NCBI GenBank assembly: GCA_944387205.1 | Contig: CALXDZ010000115.1 | Span: 1 to 52,919, forward strand | Length of the DNA stretch: 52,919 nt | Reading direction: 5' to 3' | Origin: an uncultured Oscillospiraceae bacterium | GTDB taxonomy: Bacteria > Bacillota > Clostridia > Oscillospirales > Oscillospiraceae | Part shown: in pieces, positions 9,127 through 17,300 of the stretch | How positions within the stretch are numbered: the stretch's first letter is position 1 | Layout: every line of letters begins with the position of its first letter | Program-made: the position numbers and the translations under genes | Notes under the pieces: model-generated | What the model was told of the DNA's origin: nothing | What the model saw: the letters and a program-made list of their open reading frames with translations, nothing else | Databases searched by the model: none

Positions 9127-9429
9127 TTATGTAGCAGAACAGGCATCCGTCTCAGTTTCTTCAGCCGACAGCGGATGCCTGTTCTCTTCATAATGATTCA
9201 ACCCATTCGCTATTTCCCATGCCAAACGAAAGCCACAGATAAAACTGTCCACGGAGCGTTGTTCTATCATCAGGTTCTGGGCGTCGATGATCCGCAGCAC
9301 CATTTTGCGCGACCGCTTGTCCAACCGCTCAATGAGCTGTCGGTGGCAGGTTTCCACTTCCTGTTCGGATTCTGCCATAGGCAGAGGAGTATAGAATCTG
9401 TCGTACAGCAATCTCAGTGTTTCGTTCAT
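9127..9429 (-). CDS. Small conserved mobile-element protein (DUF6809-like)
   Basis: A 100-residue protein beginning MNETLRLLYDRFYTPLPMAE, with GGAGG eight bases upstream of the start at 9429. The body is helical (LIERLDKRSRKMVLRIIDAQ, then FICGFRLAWEIANGL) and acidic at the C-terminus. I recall this family as DUF6809, common in integrative elements of gut Clostridia; the number is from memory. It points opposite to its neighbours and probably belongs to the element backbone. No catalytic motif is visible and the function is unknown. Confidence 0.6.
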   Translation of the reverse strand: MNETLRLLYDRFYTPLPMAESEQEVETCHRQLIERLDKRSRKMVLRIIDAQNLMIEQRSVDSFICGFRLAWEIANGLNHYEENRHPLSAEETETDACSAT

Positions 9430-9688
9430 GTGCCTCGCCTCCTTGCAGCAAGACACAATAGCACAGAGTTTATAAAATAGCCAGCTCTTTGTGGATGTTT
9501 TGCAACCAGAAAACTACACCCATATCCGGGAGGCTTTCGTAGCCACTAAGCTGGCATATACATGCTATGCTTTATACAAAGAATAGACAATTGTTGGTGA
9601 ATATGTTACAATTATTATAATCTCCATAAAAGCCACGTTAACATGTCAGGCTGCCGACCGGCAGCACTTATTAACGGAGGTTTTCAAG
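9430..9688. other. AT-rich intergenic stretch
   Basis: About 260 bases between divergent genes. It should hold the promoters of both flanking genes, but I see no convincing paired -35/-10, repeat or RNA. The only clear signal is GGAGG at 9676-9680 ahead of the ATG at 9689. Confidence 0.4.
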
Positions 9689-10849
9689 ATGAGAAACAAA
9701 CAGGCGAAGCGGGAAACGATTGATGCACTCAATTTGATGATTTGTCACGCAGATAAAGGCCCTTCCGGCTTTTGGACAGACGATCATGAGGGGTGCGGAA
9801 ATCCAGCAATTTTCCCAGAATTTGAAGATGGCTTAAAACACGGAAGGTTGGTGCAGAAAAAGCACGATCTTTGCCCGTGGAATACTGCCATCCTATATGG
9901 TGCTGGGCACGGTAATATAGAAACCGGCTGCTACCATAGCTGTTCCATTGATCGGGCAAGATATCTGTCAGAGCAGGAAATCAAGGAGGTTCTTGTCCGT
10001 TTCAAAACACGCTTTGAGAACGGATATTATGAGCATGTTGATCATTTGATGCCTTTGCTTACAGGAAACGAATCCACTCTGATTGAACAGCGTATTCTTT
10101 CCAAACAGCTTGAAGATGAGCGGTGCGATGAGCTCCGCCGGCAAGACCGGCTCAAAAAAGCCTCCGCACTGATCAAAAAATATCCGGACAAAGAAGATCT
10201 TCTCGCGGTTTACTACGGTGAAAAAGCCTGCGTAGATGAAGTAGATGAAGAAGATGGCCTTATCTTCTTTGCGCCAGATTCTCGTAATGATGTTGTCGGT
10301 GCAGAAAATATGTCTTATGATGAGTATCTTGATGTTCAATTGGCATCTTTAGGGCATGCATACCGTTCTGGTTTTGTAAATGGTATCTTTCACTATTTAC
10401 TTGAATTTAAAGGTCAAATCGAGAGAGTCAATGCAAGGTACATTTGCTTCAAACGAATTTTTATCAGCGGTATGTATCCGGATGGAGAAATGTTTGAAGG
10501 CACGGAAGACCACGTTTGGATGGACAAATCCGGGTTTGAGTCGTTTACTGCTGGTGACAGTGTTGCATTTGGTGCCGAGGTCTATCGTTACGTCAAAACC
10601 GGAAACGGAAAATGGATTGATTACGGGCTGCGCAATCCGACAGGTATCCAGAAAATCGAAGCCTATGAGCTGCCCAGCGATGATGAGCTGATAATGCAAG
10701 AAGTCAGGCGGACCATCTGCGAGACGTGCTTTTTAAGCGAACAATGCAACCACACGTTCTGTTTGATGGATCCAAAGAAAAAGCGTTCTCTTGAGCGGGA
10801 AATGTTCGACATGATAAAAGCTGGGACAGATAAGGAGACACAGAAATGA
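9689..10849 (+). CDS. Unrecognised cargo protein with Cys/His clusters
   Basis: A 386-residue soluble protein, start supported by GGAGG. I do not recognise the family. The N-terminal 90 residues contain scattered Cys/His/Trp (GFWTDDHEGCGNP, DLCPWN, GCYHSCSID). The middle is a charged helical segment (EQRILSKQLEDERCDELRR). Residues about 260-330 look beta-rich (KRIFISGMYPDGEMFEGTED ... DSVAFGAEVYRYV). The C-terminus has a tight cluster CETCFLSEQCNHTFC (C-x2-C-x5-C-x4-C) that could bind zinc or an Fe-S cluster. The stop overlaps the lipoprotein start by four bases (ATGA), so the two are translationally coupled. Low GC matches the surrounding cargo. Confidence 0.6.
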   Translation: MRNKQAKRETIDALNLMICHADKGPSGFWTDDHEGCGNPAIFPEFEDGLKHGRLVQKKHDLCPWNTAILYGAGHGNIETGCYHSCSIDRARYLSEQEIKEVLVRFKTRFENGYYEHVDHLMPLLTGNESTLIEQRILSKQLEDERCDELRRQDRLKKASALIKKYPDKEDLLAVYYGEKACVDEVDEEDGLIFFAPDSRNDVVGAENMSYDEYLDVQLASLGHAYRSGFVNGIFHYLLEFKGQIERVNARYICFKRIFISGMYPDGEMFEGTEDHVWMDKSGFESFTAGDSVAFGAEVYRYVKTGNGKWIDYGLRNPTGIQKIEAYELPSDDELIMQEVRRTICETCFLSEQCNHTFCLMDPKKKRSLEREMFDMIKAGTDKETQK

Positions 10850-11631
10850 AACGTTTCTTTCTTGTAGGCAGCCTCCTCATTGCATTGTTGCTAAGCGGGT
10901 GCGGATCAGCATCTCGCGTTGAAACACTGAACAGTTGGTCTTTTCAGTACAATGAGGGGACCGATGATTACAGCATTTTCTTTGGGTTGGCCGACAAAAA
11001 CGACCAGCCTTTATCAGCCGATGTTGATGTTGATATTCGCATCATAAATGATGAAAACGAAGAGGTCTACACCGGTACCAAATCCGTTTCTACGGATGAT
11101 TTTGGCTATTATACCAGCCAAGCTGCCGAGGAGCAGTATCTTGCCAATGTAAGGATTCCCGCCACAGAGATGACAGCCGGAAAGTCCATAAGTGGAACAG
11201 TATATTTTACGGTATACAAGGACGATGTCATTCAGTTCGAAGAGGTAAATTGCGACGCCTTGTACTGCCTGCCTATCAAAGATGTCCAGGTGACATTTGA
11301 CACATTTCCGTTGGAGCTGAAGATAAAAGACTTTATGGGCGGTACGGCATCTGTCATTCAAATTCAGGGAGCGGAATATCAATTTGATAAGGAATACTTC
11401 CCACAGTTAACCATCACGATTACCGGAGAAAAGAAAAGCGGTAACAGCAGTTCCGGGTATGATATGATTGACTATAAACTGTACGACAGTGCAGGATACA
11501 TGGTTGACTCCGGCCAGATCTATCTTCCTTCTTTGAATGCGGGCGATAAGTTTAAAGATGATTCTGTTGTCATCTATGATGTTGTTCCTGGCGAATCTTA
11601 CGTATTTCAGCTCTCTGAGTATAGCTGGTAA
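10846..11631 (+). CDS. Unrecognised lipoprotein
   Basis: A 261-residue protein with a lipoprotein signal: basic MKRFF, hydrophobic LVGSLLIALL, and lipobox LLSGC with the lipidated Cys at residue 19. The mature part is beta-rich and acidic, without a domain I recognise (SFQYNEGTDDYSIFFGLADK, DVDVDIRIINDENEEVYTG). It is expected to be anchored on the outer face of the membrane. It is coupled to the upstream protein through an ATGA overlap. Its transcript probably ends at the hairpin at 11683. It may be a surface partner or immunity component of the coupled protein; that is speculation. Confidence 0.6.
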   Translation: MKRFFLVGSLLIALLLSGCGSASRVETLNSWSFQYNEGTDDYSIFFGLADKNDQPLSADVDVDIRIINDENEEVYTGTKSVSTDDFGYYTSQAAEEQYLANVRIPATEMTAGKSISGTVYFTVYKDDVIQFEEVNCDALYCLPIKDVQVTFDTFPLELKIKDFMGGTASVIQIQGAEYQFDKEYFPQLTITITGEKKSGNSSSGYDMIDYKLYDSAGYMVDSGQIYLPSLNAGDKFKDDSVVIYDVVPGESYVFQLSEYSW

Positions 11632-11682
11632 ATTGCAGGACTCTTTTCTGTAAATATCCAGTGTGAAACAATTCCAACATAC

Positions 11683-11718
11683 AAAAAGGCTCCTTATCTC
11701 ACGATAAGGAGCCTTTTT
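11683..11718 (+). terminator. Intrinsic terminator after the lipoprotein gene
   Basis: AAAAAGGCTCCTTATC pairs perfectly with GATAAGGAGCCTTTTT around a TCAC loop. It is symmetric, so it also terminates transcripts from the right, namely that of the tRNA-Thr on the minus strand. Confidence 0.9.
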
Positions 11719-11793
11719 GGAGCTGGAAATCAGACTCGAACTGACGACCTGCTGATTACGAATCAGCTGCTCTACCGACTGAGCTATTCCAGC
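11718..11793 (-). tRNA. tRNA-Thr (anticodon CGT)
   Basis: A complete 76-base tRNA on the minus strand: acceptor GCTGGAA/TTCCAGC, D arm GCTC...GAGC, anticodon arm GCTGA-TTCGTAA-TCAGC giving anticodon CGT (Thr, codon ACG), T arm GTCAG-TTCGAGT-CTGAT, and encoded CCA. It lies at the right edge of the low-GC island and next to a truncated copy, so it may be the copy carried or restored by the element. Confidence 0.93.
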
Positions 11794-11835
11794 ATATTGA
11801 CTTTTGCTGCGACTTTGATTACTGCCCTTAGCGAC

Positions 11836-11890
11836 AACCGGCGACCTGCTGATTACGAATCAGCTGCTCTACCAACTGAGCTACACTAGC
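11836..11890 (-). pseudogene. 3'-truncated tRNA-Thr (anticodon CGT) remnant
   Basis: The minus strand reads GCTAGTG (acceptor 5' arm), a normal D arm and the same anticodon arm (GCTGA-TTCGTAA-TCAGC), then GGTCGCCGGTT, after which tRNA similarity stops inside the T loop. The 3' acceptor arm CACTAGC and CCA are missing. It shares 32 identical bases (11842-11873) with the intact tRNA-Thr (11745-11776) but has a different acceptor stem, so it is not a simple duplication. I infer the 5' part of a chromosomal tRNA cut by integration. Confidence 0.75.
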
Positions 11891-12711
11891 ACATCAAACA
11901 TATAGAATTTACAGCAGGCGCCTCTACATGCTTTCTCTTTGCAGATGAGAAAGAGTAGACTAAACACACGCTTCACCGCAGGGCAATTAAAGACAAGTAG
12001 CATGATAGCACATTTTTTCCATCCCGTCAACACCATTTCCTGAGTACATAGGTGGAGAGCGGGCAAAACACTGTATAATACTGTCTGTATTTTTGCAGCG
12101 ATCCTTGCAGAAAAAGGGGGGAATTCTGCAGCGAGGAAAAATGACAATGTTGAAAATGTAAAAAAATGGAATTTGCTTAATGGGGATATAATGTGGAATA
12201 TTTTAGATTTTGGCTGCATTTTACAACTTTTTTTCAGATAGAAGAGAAATCCCGCGCAATTCTTGGAATTCACATAAAAAATAGCATAATTTTCTTTTAC
12301 AAAGAGTTATCCACATTATCCACAGACTTTTCCACATCGGGAAAATCTAGTAATTTCAAAGAAAAAAGTGATAATTTCCAAAAAAATGAAAAACCTGAAA
12401 TGAAGTTTTCACATCTGTAGAAAAGCGTTATAAATTCACATAACAATAAAATAGAAATGGATAAAACTGGAGGTTGCAAAATTTGCGCTCTTTTTTACAA
12501 CTCTCCCTTCAATTGGACAAGTGGCATACCTTTACAAAACAGCAAAATATTCATTTTTCCCACCAAACGACTTAAAAAAGAGATGAGAAAGAGAAAAAAG
12601 ACGCTTGTGGGCTTTGGCAAAAAATCACGTCTTGGATTCAAAAGTCTGTTAAAAACGCCAGGGGTCACAAAAAAAATCTTTGTTTTTTGACATTGACTTT
12701 GAAAAAAATCC
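11891..12711. other. Gene-free AT-rich region with DnaA boxes
   Basis: More than 800 bases without a supportable gene. Runs of A and T dominate from about 12130. It contains three tandem DnaA boxes (12307-12336), the 11-mer AATTCACATAA twice (near 12267 and 12434), and TTTTCACAT near 12406. ORFs in this stretch are short, AT-biased and lack starts. It could be a chromosomal or element replication origin. Confidence 0.5.
12307..12336 (+). other. Cluster of three DnaA boxes
   Basis: Two perfect consensus boxes TTATCCACA lie directly head to tail (12307-12315 and 12316-12324), followed by TTTTCCACA (12328-12336). Immediately downstream are a short GC cluster (TCGGG) and CTAGTAATTT (12347 on), which resembles the DnaA-trio element of bacterial origins. 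The dnaA gene itself is not in the window. Confidence 0.65.
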
Positions 12712-12740
12712 TTGCATCTAGTATACCTATCCCGTACAAT
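12712..12740 (+). promoter_or_regulatory. Promoter of the permease transcript
   Basis: TTGCAT (12712-12717), a 17-base spacer and TACAAT (12735-12740) form a good sigma-A promoter. The transcript would start near 12747, ahead of the leader ORF. Confidence 0.6.
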
Positions 12741-12769
12741 GAAAAAAACGCAAAAGGGGGAGTGGTTAG

Positions 12770-12826
12770 ATGAAAAAGCGCATGGCAAAGCGGAATTCTT
12801 CTGATGCCTCTCTCCATTCCTTTTGA
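12770..12826 (+). CDS. Putative leader peptide upstream of the permease
   Basis: An 18-codon ORF (MKKRMAKRNSSDASLHSF) preceded by AAAAGGGGGAG, a plausible ribosome-binding site. Its stop codon overlaps the first base of the terminator stem at 12826. The peptide is rich in basic residues and Ser and has no run of one amino acid. The arrangement promoter, short ORF, terminator, gene is that of transcription attenuation, in which ribosome position or polymerase pausing would decide read-through. This is inferred from layout only; a chance ORF is possible. Confidence 0.45.
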   Translation: MKKRMAKRNSSDASLHSF

Positions 12827-12851
12827 CCGGCATTTTTGCCGGTATTTTTTT
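12826..12851 (+). terminator. Attenuator-type intrinsic terminator
   Basis: ACCGGCA pairs with TGCCGGT around TTTT and is followed by a run of seven T. It lies between the promoter at 12712 and the permease start at 12900, so it can only act as a regulated read-through terminator for the permease unless another promoter lies in the last 45 bases. Confidence 0.8.
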
Positions 12852-12899
12852 GCGCCAAAATCGGATACCATCCACAATACGACGAGAGGAGAATCTACC

Positions 12900-14303
12900 A
12901 TGCAAGCCAAAGAAACCACCATTGGGCAGGAGGCCATCTATGACGCCAGAGTGCTGGGGAAGCCCCGTATGCTGGTGCTGGGCTTCCAGCACATGTTCGC
13001 TATGTTCGGTGCCACAGTGCTGGTGCCCACTCTGACAGGACTGAGCGTTTCCGCCACACTGCTTTTTGCAGGACTCGGTACGCTGCTGTTCCACTTCCTG
13101 ACCAAGCGGAAGGTCCCTGCCTTTCTGGGGTCCTCCTTTGCCTTCATTGGGGGCTACACCGCAGTGGCGCCCATGCTGGAAAATCCGGACAGCCCCGGTG
13201 TATTCAATATAGCCAACACGGAGATGCTGCCCTATGCCTGCTTTGGTGTGGCGCTGGCGGGACTTTTATATGTGGTGCTTTCGGCTCTATTTAAGGTTTT
13301 TGGCACCAGAAAGGTCATGCGCTATTTCCCGCCCATTGTTACCGGCCCCATCATCATCTGCATCGGTCTGACTCTTTCCTCTACTGCCATTACCTCCTGC
13401 CGCAGTAACTGGGCCATTGCCTTGGTGGCCATTGCCATTGTGGTGGTGTGCAACATCTGGGGAAAGGGCATGGTAAAGATTATTCCCATTTTGCTGGGTG
13501 TGGTGGGTTCCTACGGTGTGGCCGCCATCTGCCAGATCACCGGCATGGAGGTCATGGATCCTGCTCGTGTTCAGGCCCTCAGCGACGCGGCCTGGATCGG
13601 TCTGCCTTTCCACTTTGACGACACGGTCTTTGGTCTCCTGGCCCGGCCGGACCTGGACACCGGCAAGCTGCTGACCGCAGCGGTGACCATTATGCCTTTG
13701 GCCCTGGCCACCATGGTGGAGCACATCGGTGATATGTGCGCTATCTCCTCCACCTGCGAGCGCAACTATCTGGAGGACCCCGGCTTCCATCGAACGCTGC
13801 TGGGTGATGGCCTGGCCACCACTCTGGCTTCTCTCTTCGGCGCGCCTGCCAATACCACCTATGGCGAAAATACCGGTGTGCTGGCCCTGTCCAAAGTCTA
13901 TGACCCCAAGGTCATCCGCATCGCTGCGGGGCTGGCTATTCTCTTCTCCTTCTCGCCCAAGTTTGCCGCTCTGATCGCCTGTATGCCCACTGCCACCATG
14001 GGTGGTGTGTCCATGGTGCTCTACGGCATGATCTCCGCCGTGGGCGTGCGCAACGTGGTGGAGAACCGCGTGGACTTCACCAACAGCCGCAACGTCATCA
14101 TCGCTGCCCTCATCATGGTGCTGGCCATTGGCATCAACTACTCCGGCGCGGTAAGCTTTACCGTGGGCGGGGCTACCATCAGCCTCTCCGGTCTGGCAGT
14201 GGCCGCTATCACCGGCATCGTGCTCAACGCCATTTTGCCGGGCAAGGACTATGAGTTCGGTACCGGCGGCCCTGGCGACACCGCCGTCAACTTCAAGGTC
14301 TGA
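12900..14303 (+). CDS. uraA: Uracil/xanthine permease (NCS2 family)
   Basis: A 467-residue integral membrane protein from the ATG at 12900 (GAGAGGAGA upstream). The N-terminus (KPRMLVLGFQHMFAMFGATV, then VPTLTGLSVSATLLFAGLGT) is characteristic of NCS2 nucleobase:cation symporters with about 12-14 helices. It imports uracil or a purine such as xanthine; sequence alone does not decide which. A family-type signature appears in the middle (GDMCAISSTCERNYLEDPGF) and near SLFGAPANTTYGENTGVLAL. The 5' leader with a short ORF and terminator suggests attenuation control, which fits pyrimidine genes. A longer reading is open upstream to 12804 but crosses the terminator. Confidence 0.88.
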   Translation: MQAKETTIGQEAIYDARVLGKPRMLVLGFQHMFAMFGATVLVPTLTGLSVSATLLFAGLGTLLFHFLTKRKVPAFLGSSFAFIGGYTAVAPMLENPDSPGVFNIANTEMLPYACFGVALAGLLYVVLSALFKVFGTRKVMRYFPPIVTGPIIICIGLTLSSTAITSCRSNWAIALVAIAIVVVCNIWGKGMVKIIPILLGVVGSYGVAAICQITGMEVMDPARVQALSDAAWIGLPFHFDDTVFGLLARPDLDTGKLLTAAVTIMPLALATMVEHIGDMCAISSTCERNYLEDPGFHRTLLGDGLATTLASLFGAPANTTYGENTGVLALSKVYDPKVIRIAAGLAILFSFSPKFAALIACMPTATMGGVSMVLYGMISAVGVRNVVENRVDFTNSRNVIIAALIMVLAIGINYSGAVSFTVGGATISLSGLAVAAITGIVLNAILPGKDYEFGTGGPGDTAVNFKV

Positions 14304-14322
14304 TCTGTTCCCTTGGAAAAAG

Positions 14323-14357
14323 AAAATGCTCCGTGCCGTCTGGCACGGAGCATTTTT
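14323..14357. terminator. Bidirectional intrinsic terminator
   Basis: AAAATGCTCCGTGCC pairs with GGCACGGAGCATTTT around GTCT, with T-runs on both strands. It ends the convergent permease and M56-sensor transcripts. Confidence 0.9.
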
Positions 14358-14373
14358 GCTGTCCGGAAGAGAG

Positions 14374-17300
14374 TTACGCCGGGAAGTGAAGGTAATCCAC
14401 AAGGATCTGCAGGGTCTGAGGGCTGGCACCCAGTTCTTTGATGCTGGAATACCCTGTCCCTTGTCCGTTCGGGCGCGCCGCGTTGCTAAGAAGCGAGGAG
14501 AGATCCGTCTCGTCCAGATAGGAGGTGTGGAGGACCTTGCCGCCGTCCTCCGGCCAGGTCCAGCGGACTTCCTCCAGGTTGTCCACCAGAGCCAACAGCA
14601 GTGTGCCGTATCGATACATCCCCTGGTCCAGGGTGCTGCCGTCGTCCTGGGGCTCCGCCTGGAAATTCAGCTGCAGGGCATAGGGATGTTCGGAGGTGGT
14701 CAGCTCCATGGTGTAGCCTCCCAGCGTCTGTCCAACGCCCAGGATCTCCAGCAGCTGTCCCACAGCCGGGGCATCGCCCAGATAGAGGGGCTGGTCGTCG
14801 TAGAGGGATCGGGCATAGGTGCTCACCGGCTGGACCGGCTCCGTCCCCGCCGAGGGGATAAGATACAGGAGGGACACCCGGTCCTGGGTGCAGGCGGCGG
14901 CAAAGCCGGGCCCATCCACCGGCAGGTCGTAGACCGCGCTGCTCTCCTGCCGGGAGAGAAGGCTCAGATAATCGCTGCTCTCAGCCGTGTCGGGAAAGAC
15001 GCCCACGGCCACCAGACAGGGACTTTCCTGGGCCAGGGTGATCTGTCCGGAGCGGAAGGCAAAAACGGTGGCGGACAGGCCCGGGGAGGAGAAGGTGTTC
15101 TCCCACTCCGTCAAAGGCGCATCATCTCCGGTGAGGAACAGGGACCAACCGTTGCCCTCACATCCTGCCTGGGTGGTCACCTGATGGCCGGAGAGCTGCA
15201 GGGAACCAGTCTTGGGCAGCTGTCCGGCTTCCTGACCCACTATAAGGCAGCCCCGGATGCCTTCGCTGATAAGCGCACCGTGCTCATAGACCATTTCATA
15301 CAGCGTCACCGAGGCGGTGTCGGCAGGGAGGGTGTAGGCATACTGGCTCAGAGCGCCGAAGTGGGCGGGATAGGGAGCCCCCTGGGCTGCGGGCTCCCGG
15401 GAGAGGAGACCGGTAGCGCTTTCGGTTTCCTCTCCACCGGTGACTGCCGCTTTCAGCAGGATCAGTACATCGCTGACCTGCTGGTCCTCCCATTTGGCCA
15501 GCACTGCCGGCAGGTCGTTTTTCAGCTGGGAAAGACTGGTGGAGACAATGGCCCCATTGGAGCAGCTGGACAGGACCACCGCCCCCAGGATCTGCTCCTT
15601 GCCCTGGGGCAGGGGGATGGCTGCGGAGGTGTCAGGGGGGAGATAGCCCATTGCGGCTCTGTAGTCCTTTTCCGGCAGTGCCACGGGGAGGGACGCGCAG
15701 CCGCCGTCGGCGCTGCCCAGGAGAAAAGCGAAGGCGTTCTGGTCCAGCGACACCTGAGAGCCCCAGGAAAAGCTGCTGTTCAGGGGGTGCTCCTGGGCGA
15801 TGACCTGGCGGCTCCACAAAGCGGTGCCGTCGTAGACCTCCGCATAGAAGGTCAGGGTCTGGCCGTCGTTTCCGCCCTGGGAGCGGTAGAGATGCAGAGT
15901 CTCGCCCTGGGTGGTGTCGGTGCCCTCATAGCGCACCGTGCCGGCCTCCGGGTACAGCCGCAGCCGCAGCAGCACCGCGCCGTCACAGCTGTCCAAAGCC
16001 TCCTGGAGCCGGGCCTCGTCCCATCCGGGATCATAAGAGGGAAGGTCGGACAAAGGCCCACCTGTGGTGTCCAGGAAGAAGGAAGCCACCACGGAGTTGT
16101 CGGACAAGCGCTGGAGGGAGGCGGTGTCCGCTGTCAGGCCCAGGACGGCCTGACGTATCGTGGCACCGCCCAGGTCCGCCGGCAGGGCTTCATAGGTGTC
16201 TCCGCTCCGGTACAGCCAGCAGGGAGCACCCTGGCAGAAGGTCACGCCCAGAGAGAAATCGCTGGAGCGGGAGAAGCTGCCATCCTGAAGGAAGGCCTCC
16301 GGCAGCACCTGCCGTTGGGACACCAGCTGGCCCTGGAGATACACCTCCTCCCAGAGTTCGGCTGCGGCCGTGTCGGATTTCAGGCGGCAGCGCAGCTGGG
16401 TCAGGGAGATCCCCAGCTCCTCCTCTGGGGCGGAGCGGGCCAGGTCCGCGGCGTTGCTGCCGTCATAGCGCAGGACTATGCGCAGAGAGATCGGCGTGCC
16501 TGTCTCTGTCTGGGCGTCCAGGGTCAGCAGGGCATCTCCGCTGTGGAAGCTGCCTGGGGCAGGGACTGTCCAGGCCGCGTTTGTCAGAGTGGTACCCTCC
16601 GGCAGTTCCCAGGTCGCATCCTGACAGACAGAGGTATCCTGACCGTCGGATGTATCCACCAGGGTCCACTGAGGCATCCCCAGAGGGTCCAGCCGACCGC
16701 CCAGCCGGAACTGGCTCTGGTCGGCCAGGGTCCCGTCGGCGGCCTGGGAGGAGAGGAGTTCTCCGTCCAGCCAGGTCTCTGCGTACAGCTGGGCGGTCTG
16801 GGCATCCTGGGGCAGGGTGCAGCGCCAGGTATACATCTCATAGGAAAAGGCCTGCTCCGTGCTCTGCTTTTGCAGGGTGTCGCCGCCGGGCCAGGCGTCG
16901 GTGCCGCACAGGGCCACCGTCAGGATGCACAGGGACACCGCCAGGAAGGTGACGGCGGGGGCCGCCTTTTTCCAGGAGAGCACGTGCTTGATGCGGGCGG
17001 AGGCGTCGTGCTCACCAAAGGCCAGGGGACTGGGGGCGGGGAAGCGGCGGGCGGCGGCAAAGCCCAGAAGGGAGAGACTGTACTTCGTCTTGACCTGGCT
17101 GCCCAGGGCTCGCAGCACTGCCTCGTCACAGCTCATCTCCATGTCCTGGCCCAGCAGCAGCCAGCTCAGCCACACGCCGGGGTGGAACCAGTAGATGGCG
17201 AGGACCACAAAGGCCAAAGGCTTGGTCCAGTGGTCGTGGCGGCGCAGGTGGGCCCGCTCGTGGAGCAGCACGAAGGTCCGCTCCTCCTGGGAAAGGCGGA

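Noticed and set aside
12193-12690. Short ORFs in the AT-rich gene-free stretch
   Set aside because: Composed mainly of Lys, Asn, Phe and Ser from A/T runs, without ribosome-binding sites; the DnaA boxes give a better explanation.
12741-12900. Purine riboswitch for the permease
   Set aside because: I could not find the conserved purine aptamer core; the leader is a short ORF followed by a simple terminator.
13287-14429. 380-codon open frame on the minus strand
   Set aside because: Antisense to the permease; His/Gly-rich without recognisable features and it crosses the terminator.
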